Shown: positions 56,346 through 64,000 of the stretch, piece after piece
Layout: the number at the start of each line of letters is the position of its first letter
How positions within the stretch are numbered: the stretch's first letter is position 1
The notes under the pieces: generated by a model
Databases searched by the model: none
What the model was told of the DNA's origin: nothing
Seen by the model: the letters and a program-made list of their open reading frames with translations, nothing else
Assembly: GCA_021779935.1 (NCBI GenBank)
Contig: JAJXZT010000040.1
Span: forward strand, 62,001-126,000
Reading direction: 5' to 3'
DNA length: 64,000 bases
Source: Acidobacteriota bacterium
GTDB taxonomy: Bacteria > Acidobacteriota > Terriglobia > Terriglobales > Acidobacteriaceae
Translations under genes and position numbers: made by a program

Positions 56346-56380
56346 AAACTTCCGAAACCTCCGACACTTCCGAAACTTGC
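56346..56380. repeat. Short 9-bp tandem repeats upstream of nagZ
   Basis: Three to four copies of an AAACTTCCG-like unit (AAACTTCCG, AAACCTCCG, ACACTTCCG, AAACTTGC) lie in the mutS-nagZ gap. Function unknown; may affect the nagZ promoter. Confidence 0.6.
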
Positions 56381-56422
56381 TTTTAGTGAATCGGCTTCGC
56401 AAATCTGCCATAATGCCTCATC

Positions 56423-57538
56423 ATGCCGCGCAAAACTGATCTCTCCGCCCTTGTCGGTCAGTTGTTGATCTTCGGATTCGACGGTACTACCGTCTCCGCC
56501 AAACTTCGCTCCACGCTTGCCACCATGCAACCCGGCGGCATTGTTCTCTTCGCGCGCAATATCGAAGAGCCCCGCCAGACGCACGCGCTGCTTCGCGATG
56601 CGCAGCGCACGGTTAATCGCCCCATGTTCTTGTGCGTCGACATGGAAGGCGGCACGGTGGACCGGCTCAAGAACATCATTGCGCCCGCCATGCCGGCGCA
56701 CGAGGTTTATCGCAGCAAGAACCGGCGTCTCTTCCGGGAACATGGCCATGTGATCGGTGAGGAAGTTGCCGCACTTGGCTTTAACACGGACTTTGCACCG
56801 GTGCTCGATCTGCGATTTGAAGCTTCGCTTCCGGTAATGACGTCGCGCACGATTTCACCCGACCCCAAGCAGACGGTCGCTTACGCACGCGAGTTTCTCC
56901 GTGGCCTCAAGAGCGCGCACGTCCTCGGATGCGGCAAGCACTTTCCCGGACTCGGCGAGGGTTCGCTCGATTCACACAAAGACCTGCCGACGATCTCGAA
57001 ACCATGGAAACGGTTGTGGGAAGAAGATCTAGCCCCGTACCGCACGCTGCGCAGCAGCCTGCCGCTTGTGATGGTGGCGCACGCGGCCTATCCGGACGTG
57101 ACGAAAGACACTACGCCCGCGTCGATTTCGAAGAAGTGGATCACCGATGTGCTTCGTAAAAAGATCGGCTACAAGGGGCTGGTCATCTCCGACGATCTCG
57201 AAATGGGCGGCGTGCTGAATTCCACCCCGATCGAACAGGCCGCCGTCGAAACGATTCGCGCTGGAGCCGATATTTTCCTGGTGTGCCACAACGAAGAGTT
57301 CGTCTACCGCTCCTATCTCGCTGTTCTTAATGAAGCCGAAAAGAACGCAAACTTCCGGCGACAGGTAGAAACGGCCGCGCGGCGCATCATGGCTTTCAAG
57401 AAGCGGTCGCGTGAGTTGAATGGTCGCGCCGTCCCGCCGCCCACGGACAAGACGGTCGACAAACTCCGCCGCAAGCTCTGGCTATTCGACGAAGAGGTGC
57501 GGCTCGCCATCAATGTGGAGGCCGCCGCCACTCTGTAG
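56423..57538 (+). CDS. nagZ: Beta-N-acetylglucosaminidase NagZ (GH3)
   Basis: The 371-residue protein has LFARNIEEPRQTHAL, the GH3 motif KHFPGLGEGSLDSHKDLP and nucleophile Asp in VISDDLEMGG, as in NagZ. It cleaves GlcNAc from anhydro-muropeptides in the cytoplasm. The usual KHFPGHG His is Leu here (GLGEGS); the general-acid Asp-His dyad (DSH) is present. No signal peptide. anmK follows, making a peptidoglycan-recycling pair. Confidence 0.92.
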   Translation: MPRKTDLSALVGQLLIFGFDGTTVSAKLRSTLATMQPGGIVLFARNIEEPRQTHALLRDAQRTVNRPMFLCVDMEGGTVDRLKNIIAPAMPAHEVYRSKNRRLFREHGHVIGEEVAALGFNTDFAPVLDLRFEASLPVMTSRTISPDPKQTVAYAREFLRGLKSAHVLGCGKHFPGLGEGSLDSHKDLPTISKPWKRLWEEDLAPYRTLRSSLPLVMVAHAAYPDVTKDTTPASISKKWITDVLRKKIGYKGLVISDDLEMGGVLNSTPIEQAAVETIRAGADIFLVCHNEEFVYRSYLAVLNEAEKNANFRRQVETAARRIMAFKKRSRELNGRAVPPPTDKTVDKLRRKLWLFDEEVRLAINVEAAATL

Positions 57539-57600
57539 CCGGATCGCGACCCGCGACGAACTTGCTACAATCACCCTTCACTCCAGTTGCGAGGGACTCT

Positions 57601-58749
57601 TTGATTGTTGCCGGCATCATGTCCGGAACTTCCGCCGATGGGATCAATGTCGCGCTCGTGCGACTGATGGGCCGGGGTTTCAATACGCGGCTTCAACTCC
57701 TCGCTCAGCACGAATTCCCGTACCCATCGGCCGTCCGGCGAGCTGTGCTTGGGGCGATGAACTCCAAGTCGGCTTCCGTGGCCGATCTCGCCCGCCTCAA
57801 TTTTTTACTGGCCGAACTTTATTCAGAGGCTGTAGCCGGAGTACAGCGCGAATCCGGCCTCAAGGCTGATCTCGTCGGCTGCCACGGACAAACGCTCTAT
57901 CACCAGGGCGAGCCGGCACTATTCCTGGGACGCAAAATTGCCTGCACCTGGCAGACCGGTGAAGGCTCCCTGCTTGCGGCTCGGCTTGGTGTTCCCGTCG
58001 TCAGCGACTTCCGCCCGGCTGATATGGCCGCTGGCGGCAAAGGTGCGCCACTGGTGCCTTACCTCGACTACCTTCTCTATCGCCATCGCCGTCGCGGGCG
58101 CATTGTGCAGAACATCGGAGGCATCGGGAACTTCACTGCAATTCCCGCCGCAGCGACTCCTGAGCAAGTCATCGCCTTCGACACTGGCCCCGGCAACATG
58201 GTCATTGACGCGGTGGCCGAGGCACTCTTCTCCAAGCCATTCGATCGTGACGGGCGATTCGCCGCCGCAGGTACGCCACTCGATACGGTCGTATCGGAGG
58301 TTCTGCGCGCGCCGTTCTTCCGCCGCAAGCCTCCTAAAACAGCCGGACGCGAAGAGTTCGGACGAGAGTTCGTGCGACAGTTCCTGTCGCTCTGCCGCCG
58401 CGCCTCGAAACATGACGTGATTGCCACAGCCACCCTTCTCACCGCGCGAAGTATCGGCCTGGCGATCAGGCCAATCATGGGAGCGGAGAACTCCGGCGCT
58501 TACCGCGACTACCTTGTTTCGGGTGGAGGCGCGAACAATCCGACATTGCTGGCGATGATCGAGCGCGAAATCCAGCCTTTCGGACTCAAGCTGCAATCGA
58601 CCGACGCCTTCGGCCTGCCCAGCGAAGCCAAGGAAGCCGCCGCCTTTGCCGTGCTCGCTTACGAGACGTGGCGCCGCCAACCATCGAACATTCCCTCCGC
58701 AACCGGGGCAAGCCGCCCGGTCGTCCTCGGGAAAATTTCGTATGTTTGA
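57601..58749 (+). CDS. anmK: Anhydro-N-acetylmuramic acid kinase AnmK
   Basis: The 382-residue sugar kinase has GIMSGTSADGINVALV at the N-terminus, VGCHGQTLYHQ, and GPGNMVIDA motifs of AnmK. It converts anhydro-MurNAc to MurNAc-6-phosphate. TTG 57601 with GAGGGA at 7-8 nt spacing is chosen since it fits family N-termini; an earlier TTG at 57562 is possible. It overlaps the next gene by eight bases. Confidence 0.92.
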   Translation: MIVAGIMSGTSADGINVALVRLMGRGFNTRLQLLAQHEFPYPSAVRRAVLGAMNSKSASVADLARLNFLLAELYSEAVAGVQRESGLKADLVGCHGQTLYHQGEPALFLGRKIACTWQTGEGSLLAARLGVPVVSDFRPADMAAGGKGAPLVPYLDYLLYRHRRRGRIVQNIGGIGNFTAIPAAATPEQVIAFDTGPGNMVIDAVAEALFSKPFDRDGRFAAAGTPLDTVVSEVLRAPFFRRKPPKTAGREEFGREFVRQFLSLCRRASKHDVIATATLLTARSIGLAIRPIMGAENSGAYRDYLVSGGGANNPTLLAMIEREIQPFGLKLQSTDAFGLPSEAKEAAAFAVLAYETWRRQPSNIPSATGASRPVVLGKISYV

Positions 58750-60301
58750 TTCAAGGTCGCCCATGCCTGGAGCGGGTGCCGTGGCGCGCGGCCTTTCAAT
58801 TCTGTTGCTCGTAACGCTTGTCTTTTCGACGGCATGTTCACGCAAACCAGATCCCAACACCGCCGTCGTCATCATTGAGAGCAGCCCGACAAATCTGGAC
58901 CCGCGCATTGGAACCGACGCTCAGTCGGAACGCATTGACGAACTCCTTTTTGACGCACTGGTTCATCGCGATGCCAACTTCAATCTCGAACCATGGCTTG
59001 CCGTGAGCTGGGAGATTCCGAACCCGACGACGTATATCTTCCACCTGCGTCACGACGTTTACTTTCACAACGGACAACCTCTCACTTCCGCGGACGTGAA
59101 GTGGACATTTGACTCGATCCTCTCCGGTAAACTGCGCTCGCCTAAGACGAGCACCTACGAGCCCGTCGATCACATCGACGCCCCCGATCCCTACACGGTC
59201 GTCTTTCACCTCAAGAGGCCGTGGGCTTCGCTGCTCTGGAACCTCTCTGACGGCGCTATCGGAATCGTGCCCAATGGCGCTCTCGACAAATTCGGCGCGC
59301 ACCCCATCGGCAGCGGCCCGTTTAAATTCGTTTCCAGCTCACAAGACCGCGATGTCGTCATCGAACGCAACGATCACTACTGGGGGACGGAGCCGAGGAT
59401 TGCGCGCGTGCGATTCGCCGTGGTGCCCGACTCCACCACACGGGCACTGGAGCTTCGCAAGGGCAGCGCCGATGTCGCCATCAATTCTCTTACGCCGGAC
59501 ACGGTGCTTACGCTCCAGCGCGAGACGAATCTCGTCGTCCAACGTGCACCGGGGACGATCTTCACCTATCTCGCGCTCAACCTGCGCGATCCCATTCTCA
59601 AGCACCTCCGCGTCCGTCGCGCCATCGCACACGCCATCGACGTCCAGCCGTTGATCCATTACCTCTGGCGGGACATGGCACGGCCCGCGAATAGCGTCCT
59701 TCCTCCCCAACAGTGGGCCTATGACCCGAATGCTCGTGTGTATGCGTACGACCCGGCACGCGCCCGGCAGTTGCTCGACGAGGCGGGCTTCCCGCCTGGA
59801 CCGGATGGAATTCGTTTTCACCTTGTGATGAAGACTTCTACCGAGGAGACAACCCGCCTGCTCGCTGCCGTGTTGCAACAACAGTTACGGGCTGTTGGCA
59901 TAGATCTAAACATCCGCAGTTACGAGTTTGCCACCTTCTATTCCGACGTCACCAAGGGCGCCTACCAGATGTATTCGCTGCGATGGATTGGCGGGAATGA
60001 GGATCCGGACATCTTCCAATACATCTTCGACTCCGAGAGCTTCCCTCCGAAACGCGCCAACCGCAGCTTTTATGCCGATCCGCGCGTCGATCAGCTGATC
60101 GACGACGGTCTCTCCACCACGGATCAGCAACGCCGCAAGGCTGACTATTGGAAGATCCAGGAGATCGTGAACGAGGATCTGCCTTACATCAATCTCTGGT
60201 ACCTGGACAACGTTGTCGTCCATACACGCCGAATTTCCAATATCGACATCAGCTCCAGCGGCAACTACGACTTTCTCAAGACCGCTCAGTTGCTGCGCTG
60301 A
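58742..60301 (+). CDS. ABC-type oligopeptide-binding lipoprotein (family 5 SBP)
   Basis: The 519-residue protein has a lipobox (LVTLVFSTAC, Cys about residue 34) and the family-5 SBP pattern: SSPTNLDPRIGTDAQSERI, HNGQPLTSADVKWTFDSIL, GSGPFKFVSS, RVRRAIAHAID, and ALELRKGSADVAIN. It binds peptides or related solutes in the periplasm. Its overlap with anmK suggests a muropeptide or cell-wall-peptide ligand; the permease genes are absent. ATG 58742 is chosen. Confidence 0.9.
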   Translation: MFDSRSPMPGAGAVARGLSILLLVTLVFSTACSRKPDPNTAVVIIESSPTNLDPRIGTDAQSERIDELLFDALVHRDANFNLEPWLAVSWEIPNPTTYIFHLRHDVYFHNGQPLTSADVKWTFDSILSGKLRSPKTSTYEPVDHIDAPDPYTVVFHLKRPWASLLWNLSDGAIGIVPNGALDKFGAHPIGSGPFKFVSSSQDRDVVIERNDHYWGTEPRIARVRFAVVPDSTTRALELRKGSADVAINSLTPDTVLTLQRETNLVVQRAPGTIFTYLALNLRDPILKHLRVRRAIAHAIDVQPLIHYLWRDMARPANSVLPPQQWAYDPNARVYAYDPARARQLLDEAGFPPGPDGIRFHLVMKTSTEETTRLLAAVLQQQLRAVGIDLNIRSYEFATFYSDVTKGAYQMYSLRWIGGNEDPDIFQYIFDSESFPPKRANRSFYADPRVDQLIDDGLSTTDQQRRKADYWKIQEIVNEDLPYINLWYLDNVVVHTRRISNIDISSSGNYDFLKTAQLLR

Positions 60302-60417
60302 GCGCAGTGGAGCATGAGGCTGGCCCGTTTTGTTCTGAATCCGGAACATTGTCACGAAAGTTTTACCGTCGCGTTGGTGCTGGATAACGTTAGAATGTGC
60401 TTCAGGGAGTAAGCACC

Positions 60418-60645
60418 TTGCCAAAGTTTGAAGATTCGTTACAACGTCTGGAAGAGATCGTGAATCAGTTGGAGAAGGGTGATCTTCCTCTCGAACAAGC
60501 CCTGAAGCTCTTCGAGGAAGGCGTCAAGCTTTCCAACTCCTGTCGGACGGAACTCGAAGATGCGGAGGGTAAGGTGGAACTCCTCCTGAAGCAGAATGGC
60601 AAGCTCCAGCCTGAGCCGTTTGATCGGCCCGAGGCGAAACGTTAA
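60418..60645 (+). CDS. xseB: Exodeoxyribonuclease VII small subunit
   Basis: The 75-residue protein (KFEDSLQRLEEIVNQLEKGD, LPLEQALKLFEEGVKLSNSC) is XseB. It forms a complex with XseA, which is not in the window, and degrades single-stranded DNA. TTG 60418 has AGGGAGT seven bases upstream, clearly better than the frame start 7 codons earlier. Confidence 0.94.
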   Translation: MPKFEDSLQRLEEIVNQLEKGDLPLEQALKLFEEGVKLSNSCRTELEDAEGKVELLLKQNGKLQPEPFDRPEAKR

Positions 60646-60764
60646 TCACCAGCCAACCCTGCCACGCGTCGTGTGGCGAAACATTTTTGGTTTCCCGCCT
60701 GCATGTGACGAGCACGTCATCATCTTCGATGCCCGTCTGTTGTGGGTCCCCTAGGAAGTGTTGT

Positions 60765-61136
60765 ATGCAGTCGCTCACAGTTGTAATCGCGCAAGCAGAC
60801 ACCGTCGCCGCCCAGCAACTCGCTTCCAACCTTCATGCCCACTTCCGCCGCGTCGTCGTTGCCACGAGAGCGGAGGAAATCTGTGCCACCGTCGCTCGTA
60901 ATCGAGCCCAGGTTGCCGTCGTTGATCTCGACCTCCTCTCTCTCGATTGCGTTCGCAAACTTTGCAACGAACTTTCGCACGTCGCCGTCGTTTGTACTCA
61001 TCGCGTGCCCGACGACGGCATGTGGACTGCATCAGTCAACGCCGGCGCCGTCGATTTCTGCCACCCGTCGGACATTCGCACCATCATCAACGCCGCGCGA
61101 AGTCTCCCACCGGGAAGGATTGCGTCCGCCGCATAG
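60765..61136 (+). CDS. Degenerate receiver-domain protein, 123 aa
   Basis: A CheY-like fold is seen: LTVVIAQADTVAAQQL, an Asp in VAVVDLDLLSLD (possible phosphoacceptor), and C-terminal helix. The acidic pair of the first strand is replaced by QAD and the conserved Lys-Pro by His-Pro (DFCHPSD). It may be a pseudo-receiver that does not switch by phosphorylation. ATG 60765 has AGGAAG upstream. Between xseB and the prenyl synthase gene. Confidence 0.7.
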   Translation: MQSLTVVIAQADTVAAQQLASNLHAHFRRVVVATRAEEICATVARNRAQVAVVDLDLLSLDCVRKLCNELSHVAVVCTHRVPDDGMWTASVNAGAVDFCHPSDIRTIINAARSLPPGRIASAA

Positions 61137-61161
61137 AGTTGCATCAATCCGCAAACCGTAC

Positions 61162-61187
61162 AGGCCCCGGCACGTGCCGGGGCTTTC
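61162..61187 (+). terminator. Rho-independent terminator after the receiver gene
   Basis: A 10-bp self-complementary stem (GCCCCGGCAC / GTGCCGGGGC) followed by TTTCTC. Confidence 0.65.
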
Positions 61188-61276
61188 TCATGCTTGCTTC
61201 CAGTTGTTCCATTAACGCCCTTGCAGTTTCCCTGCACTAGCCCCGTCTCGCTTGCCGCTGTTACACTTTGTCTTTC

Positions 61277-62158
61277 ATGCTGAAAGACACATTACAACAA
61301 GGCCAGAAGCTCGCCGACGCCGCTCTTGAACGTCTGCTCCCGCAGGGGACGCAGGTACCGCCATCTATTCATCAGGCCATGCGCCATAGCGTATTCGCGG
61401 GGGGCAAGCGACTCCGCCCCATCTTGTGCATGGAATCCGCACGCATGGTTGCGGGTGATCTCCCCAAGGGTGTCGAGGAACTTGGAGCGGCGATTGAGAT
61501 GCTTCACACCTATTCGCTCATCCATGACGATCTTCCGGCGCTCGACAACGACGATCTCCGTCGCGGACGCCCAACCTGTCACGTCGCCTATGGAGAAGCC
61601 ACTGCGATTCTTGCTGGCGATGCCTTGCAGACATACGCGTATGAGGTGCTCGCGCGCCTGCAATGCTCGGCTGAGCAGCGCATCCGGATCGTCGAAGAAC
61701 TGTCGCACGCAACCGGCACGATAGAAGGCATGATCGGCGGCCAGGTCATGGACCTGGAATACGAGCACAAGCGCGCCGACGCCACCACGCTTGAGTACAT
61801 TCATCGCGCCAAGACGGGGGCGCTGATCACAGCGTCGCTCCTGACTGGGTGCATTTACGCCAACGCGAACTCTACCGAACTTCAGCGCGTAAGAGAGTTT
61901 GGTCGCGCCGCCGGACTTGCCTTCCAGATCGCCGACGACATCCTCGACGTCACACAAACCTCCGAACAACTTGGCAAGACGGCCGGCAAAGACGTTGCGT
62001 CGGAGAAGTCAACATACCCGGCCCTCTTCGGGCTTCCAAAGGCAGAGGAGATGGCCGACCGGCTCATCAACGAAGCATGCAGCGCTCTGGACAGTTTTGG
62101 CGCTCGAGCCGAGACTCTGAAGGCCATCGCCCGGTATCTTGTCGAACGCAAGAAGTAG
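61277..62158 (+). CDS. ispA: Polyprenyl (farnesyl/geranylgeranyl) diphosphate synthase
   Basis: The 293-residue protein has both aspartate-rich motifs: DDLPALDNDD near residue 83 and DDILD near 220, with GGKRLRPIL and the IHDDL region typical of short-chain IspA. It condenses IPP and DMAPP to C15-C20 diphosphates. Chain length is not certain. ATG 61277 is preferred over TTG 61268. It lies 3 bp upstream of the bshB-like gene. Confidence 0.9.
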   Translation: MLKDTLQQGQKLADAALERLLPQGTQVPPSIHQAMRHSVFAGGKRLRPILCMESARMVAGDLPKGVEELGAAIEMLHTYSLIHDDLPALDNDDLRRGRPTCHVAYGEATAILAGDALQTYAYEVLARLQCSAEQRIRIVEELSHATGTIEGMIGGQVMDLEYEHKRADATTLEYIHRAKTGALITASLLTGCIYANANSTELQRVREFGRAAGLAFQIADDILDVTQTSEQLGKTAGKDVASEKSTYPALFGLPKAEEMADRLINEACSALDSFGARAETLKAIARYLVERKK

Positions 62159-62161
62159 CTC

Positions 62162-62914
62162 ATGAACATCGACATTCTGGCCATTGCGGCTCATCGCGAC
62201 GACGTCGAACAGACGTGCGGGGGGACGCTCCTCAAGGCTGCGGAGCACGGTCAGCAAACGGGCATTCTGGACCTGACGCAGGGCGAGATGGGCACGCGAG
62301 GTACTCGCGAGGATCGCGCTCGCGAAGCCGAGGAGGCCGCGCGCATCCTTCGCGTGGCGTGGCGAGAAGCACTCGACATCCCGGATGGACGAGTCGAGAA
62401 CAACTGGGAAAACCGCATCAAGATTGCACGGGGAATTCGCGAACTGCGTCCCCGGGTCGTCATTCTCCCCTACTGGCAGGGTCGCCATCCTGACCACTAC
62501 ACCTGTTCGACCCTCGGATACGAAGCATGCTTTCTCGCTGGACTGACGAAGCTCGGACAAACAGAGACATTTGAGGGAACGGACGATCTTCGCGCCCTGT
62601 CGCTACTCCCGCCGCACCGGCCATTTAAGATCATCTACGCCAGTCTTTACTTCGATGTCCGACCGTCATTTGTCGTGGATATCACCGATCAGTTTGACCG
62701 CCGGACCGATTCATTGCTCGCCTATCACTCACAATATGACAACCAGCAGGCCGGTTCCGGCATCTTTCCTGAGATGGATGAAATCCGCGAACGCCTGCAT
62801 ACCCTGGCCTCCTTCTATGGACTGCTCGCGGGAGTGAAATACGCAGAGCCGTTTGTGCAGAAGGAAGTCGGCCTTGTGGAAGATCTTCTCGCGATTTCCG
62901 TGAAGTCTCTTTGA
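62162..62914 (+). CDS. BshB1-like LmbE/PIG-L deacetylase
   Basis: The 250-residue protein has the LmbE signature at the N-terminus (IAAHRDDVEQTCGGTL) and the second zinc His in GRHPDHYT, as well as LDLTQGEMGTRGTREDR. BshB1 deacetylates GlcNAc-malate in bacillithiol synthesis. The usual HPDD is HRDD here, with the metal-binding His, Asp and Asp kept. ATG 62162 is four bases after the ispA stop codon. bshA and bshC are not in the window. Confidence 0.82.
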   Translation: MNIDILAIAAHRDDVEQTCGGTLLKAAEHGQQTGILDLTQGEMGTRGTREDRAREAEEAARILRVAWREALDIPDGRVENNWENRIKIARGIRELRPRVVILPYWQGRHPDHYTCSTLGYEACFLAGLTKLGQTETFEGTDDLRALSLLPPHRPFKIIYASLYFDVRPSFVVDITDQFDRRTDSLLAYHSQYDNQQAGSGIFPEMDEIRERLHTLASFYGLLAGVKYAEPFVQKEVGLVEDLLAISVKSL

Positions 62915-62985
62915 TCCTGATCAGTCAGACGCCTTTGTCTGGCCAGCCTTAGTCTGAATTCAATTCGTGGCTATGGGACTTGCCG

Positions 62986-64000
62986 ATGACGCCTCAGATT
63001 GCGAAGACGCCCGAAGCAGCTTCACACAAAAAACGACTGATCTTTTCGGCTGTCGTCGCCGTGCTCATCCTCGTGCTCGGAACAGTCTTTCGGCCTGCGA
63101 GCCTTCGAACGTCCTTGAAAACAGAATCGGAAGTCACGGTCTCTCAGGCAGAGATCGAACAGATCCGCAAGATCGCTTCCAATACCGCAATCAGCTTTGT
63201 GTCAGGACGTTTTGCAGGAGCCGCTCAAATCGTCGATCCGTATCTCGGAGTCTTTCTCGGGTCTCACATGCCATTTGTTGCATGGAAGAATGGGATGGCT
63301 GTCAGCGCCATGCCAAACCAACCATTACCGGCTGAAGCGTTTGGCGTTACTTCTTCCGGGCCGGTAAACATGCAACCGATCCTTAACTCTTCCGCATTTC
63401 CAATTGCGGCTTTCAAGAGCGATCAACTGGCAGTTCCGAACATTGCGCTTAACTGGACGCCCACCGACGGAGCCTCCGTCATCCTGGCGACCAGGAGCAG
63501 CGAAGGGAAGGTAAGCTTTGTGCCCGGTAGCTTCATTGGCGCCGAGCCTTTCTCCTGTTCCGGAACGCCTTTGGAAGAACTCCGCACGACGGTTCCCGTC
63601 TCGGCGCGTTCCATCGGAAGTGTGCTTTTCGATACCAATGGCACTCTTCTTGGACTCGTCGTTTCCTGTCGCCAGTCTGCCGCTATCATCAGCGCCCTGG
63701 ATATCGATGGAATCATCAAAAAGGCAACTTCGGCGGAAGCCACGCTTCGAGCGCGCTACGGCATTGCCTCTTCCCCAGTCCCGCAAGTCAGCAAGAAGTT
63801 TTTTGACGTAGACGGACTGTTGGTTACCAATATCTGGAAAGGCCTCCCAGCCGCCGATGCCGGCTTCCTGCCGGGCGACATCATACTCTCCTCGAAGAAG
63901 CAACCGATTGCCACGCCTGCCGACCTTTTACAACTGCTTCAATCCTCCAGCACGACGAGTATCCCAATTCGAAGATTCGGCCGCCGCATCTATCTGCACT
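62986..64000 (+). CDS. HtrA-like protein with PDZ domain, N-terminal 338 residues (partial)
   Basis: The frame runs off the right edge. It has a membrane anchor (residues about 18-36), a trypsin-like barrel pattern and, from about residue 280, a PDZ domain (LVTNIWKGLPAADAGFLPGD). The expected nucleophile region reads ARSIGSVLFDTNGTLLGLVV instead of GNSGGPL, so the protease is probably inactive; His and Asp of the triad could not be placed. Role may be peptide sensing or chaperone. Start ATG 62986. Confidence 0.7.
   Translation, partial: MTPQIAKTPEAASHKKRLIFSAVVAVLILVLGTVFRPASLRTSLKTESEVTVSQAEIEQIRKIASNTAISFVSGRFAGAAQIVDPYLGVFLGSHMPFVAWKNGMAVSAMPNQPLPAEAFGVTSSGPVNMQPILNSSAFPIAAFKSDQLAVPNIALNWTPTDGASVILATRSSEGKVSFVPGSFIGAEPFSCSGTPLEELRTTVPVSARSIGSVLFDTNGTLLGLVVSCRQSAAIISALDIDGIIKKATSAEATLRARYGIASSPVPQVSKKFFDVDGLLVTNIWKGLPAADAGFLPGDIILSSKKQPIATPADLLQLLQSSSTTSIPIRRFGRRIYLH

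Noticed and set aside
1-64000. CRISPR array
   Set aside because: No regularly spaced repeat-spacer pattern was seen; the only notable repeats are the att copies and the 9-bp run near 56.35 kb.

Overview
The window is a piece of bacterial chromosome, most probably from an Acidobacteriota of the Terriglobia/Koribacter type. This is inferred from gene content, not from a marker gene: a Tricorn-like S41 protease, an S9 peptidase, orphan nuoB and nuoI, hemQ, a bshB1-like LmbE deacetylase, NfeD/slipin, and many secreted TPR, M48 and DUF3857 proteins. Coding density is high and base composition is moderately GC-rich. The exception is an AT-richer insert at 27.1-33.8 kb.

Layout, left flank (1-27.1 kb): metH (cut by the left edge), nuoI, a secreted protein, ubiD-like decarboxylase, a YfcE-type phosphodiesterase, tRNA-Gly(CCC), a Tricorn-like protease, an old-yellow-enzyme reductase, and a single-domain response regulator. 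Next come a TetR-MFP-RND efflux operon, NDH-2, a TPR/NfeD/slipin/SPOR cluster, nuoB, a zinc-type oxidoreductase, and a two-gene ABC exporter that ends beside tRNA-Arg(CCT).

Integrated element (27133-33819, about 6.7 kb): a 41-bp perfect direct repeat brackets it. The repeat is the 5' half of tRNA-Arg(CCT), from the end of the anticodon loop through the 5' end plus 3 bp. The intact tRNA lies at the left end and a 38-nt tRNA remnant at the right end. Inside are a tyrosine integrase, two excisionase-type HTH proteins, a coiled-coil protein, and a serine recombinase. Cargo is a Cys-rich small protein, a zinc-ribbon membrane protein and an HYTT-type protein of possible ADP-ribosyltransferase-like fold. 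A roughly 850-bp gene-poor region holds two promoters with perfect -35/-10 consensus and 17-bp spacers, a leader terminator and two strong dyads. No replication, mobilization or phage structural gene was recognised. This is the most unusual part of the window.

Right flank (33.8-64 kb): two M48 proteases, myo-inositol-1-phosphate synthase, an SDR, DedA, hemQ, nth and an S9 peptidase. A hemX-hemA-hemC-hemD operon follows with a CRP-type palindrome upstream, then galT, a DUF3857/transglutaminase/TPR protein and mutS. The run nagZ, anmK and an oligopeptide-binding lipoprotein looks like a cell-wall recycling unit. It is followed by xseB, a degenerate receiver, a prenyl diphosphate synthase, a bshB1-like deacetylase, and a degenerate HtrA-like protein cut by the right edge. 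Heme synthesis is well represented (hemA, C, D, X and Q).
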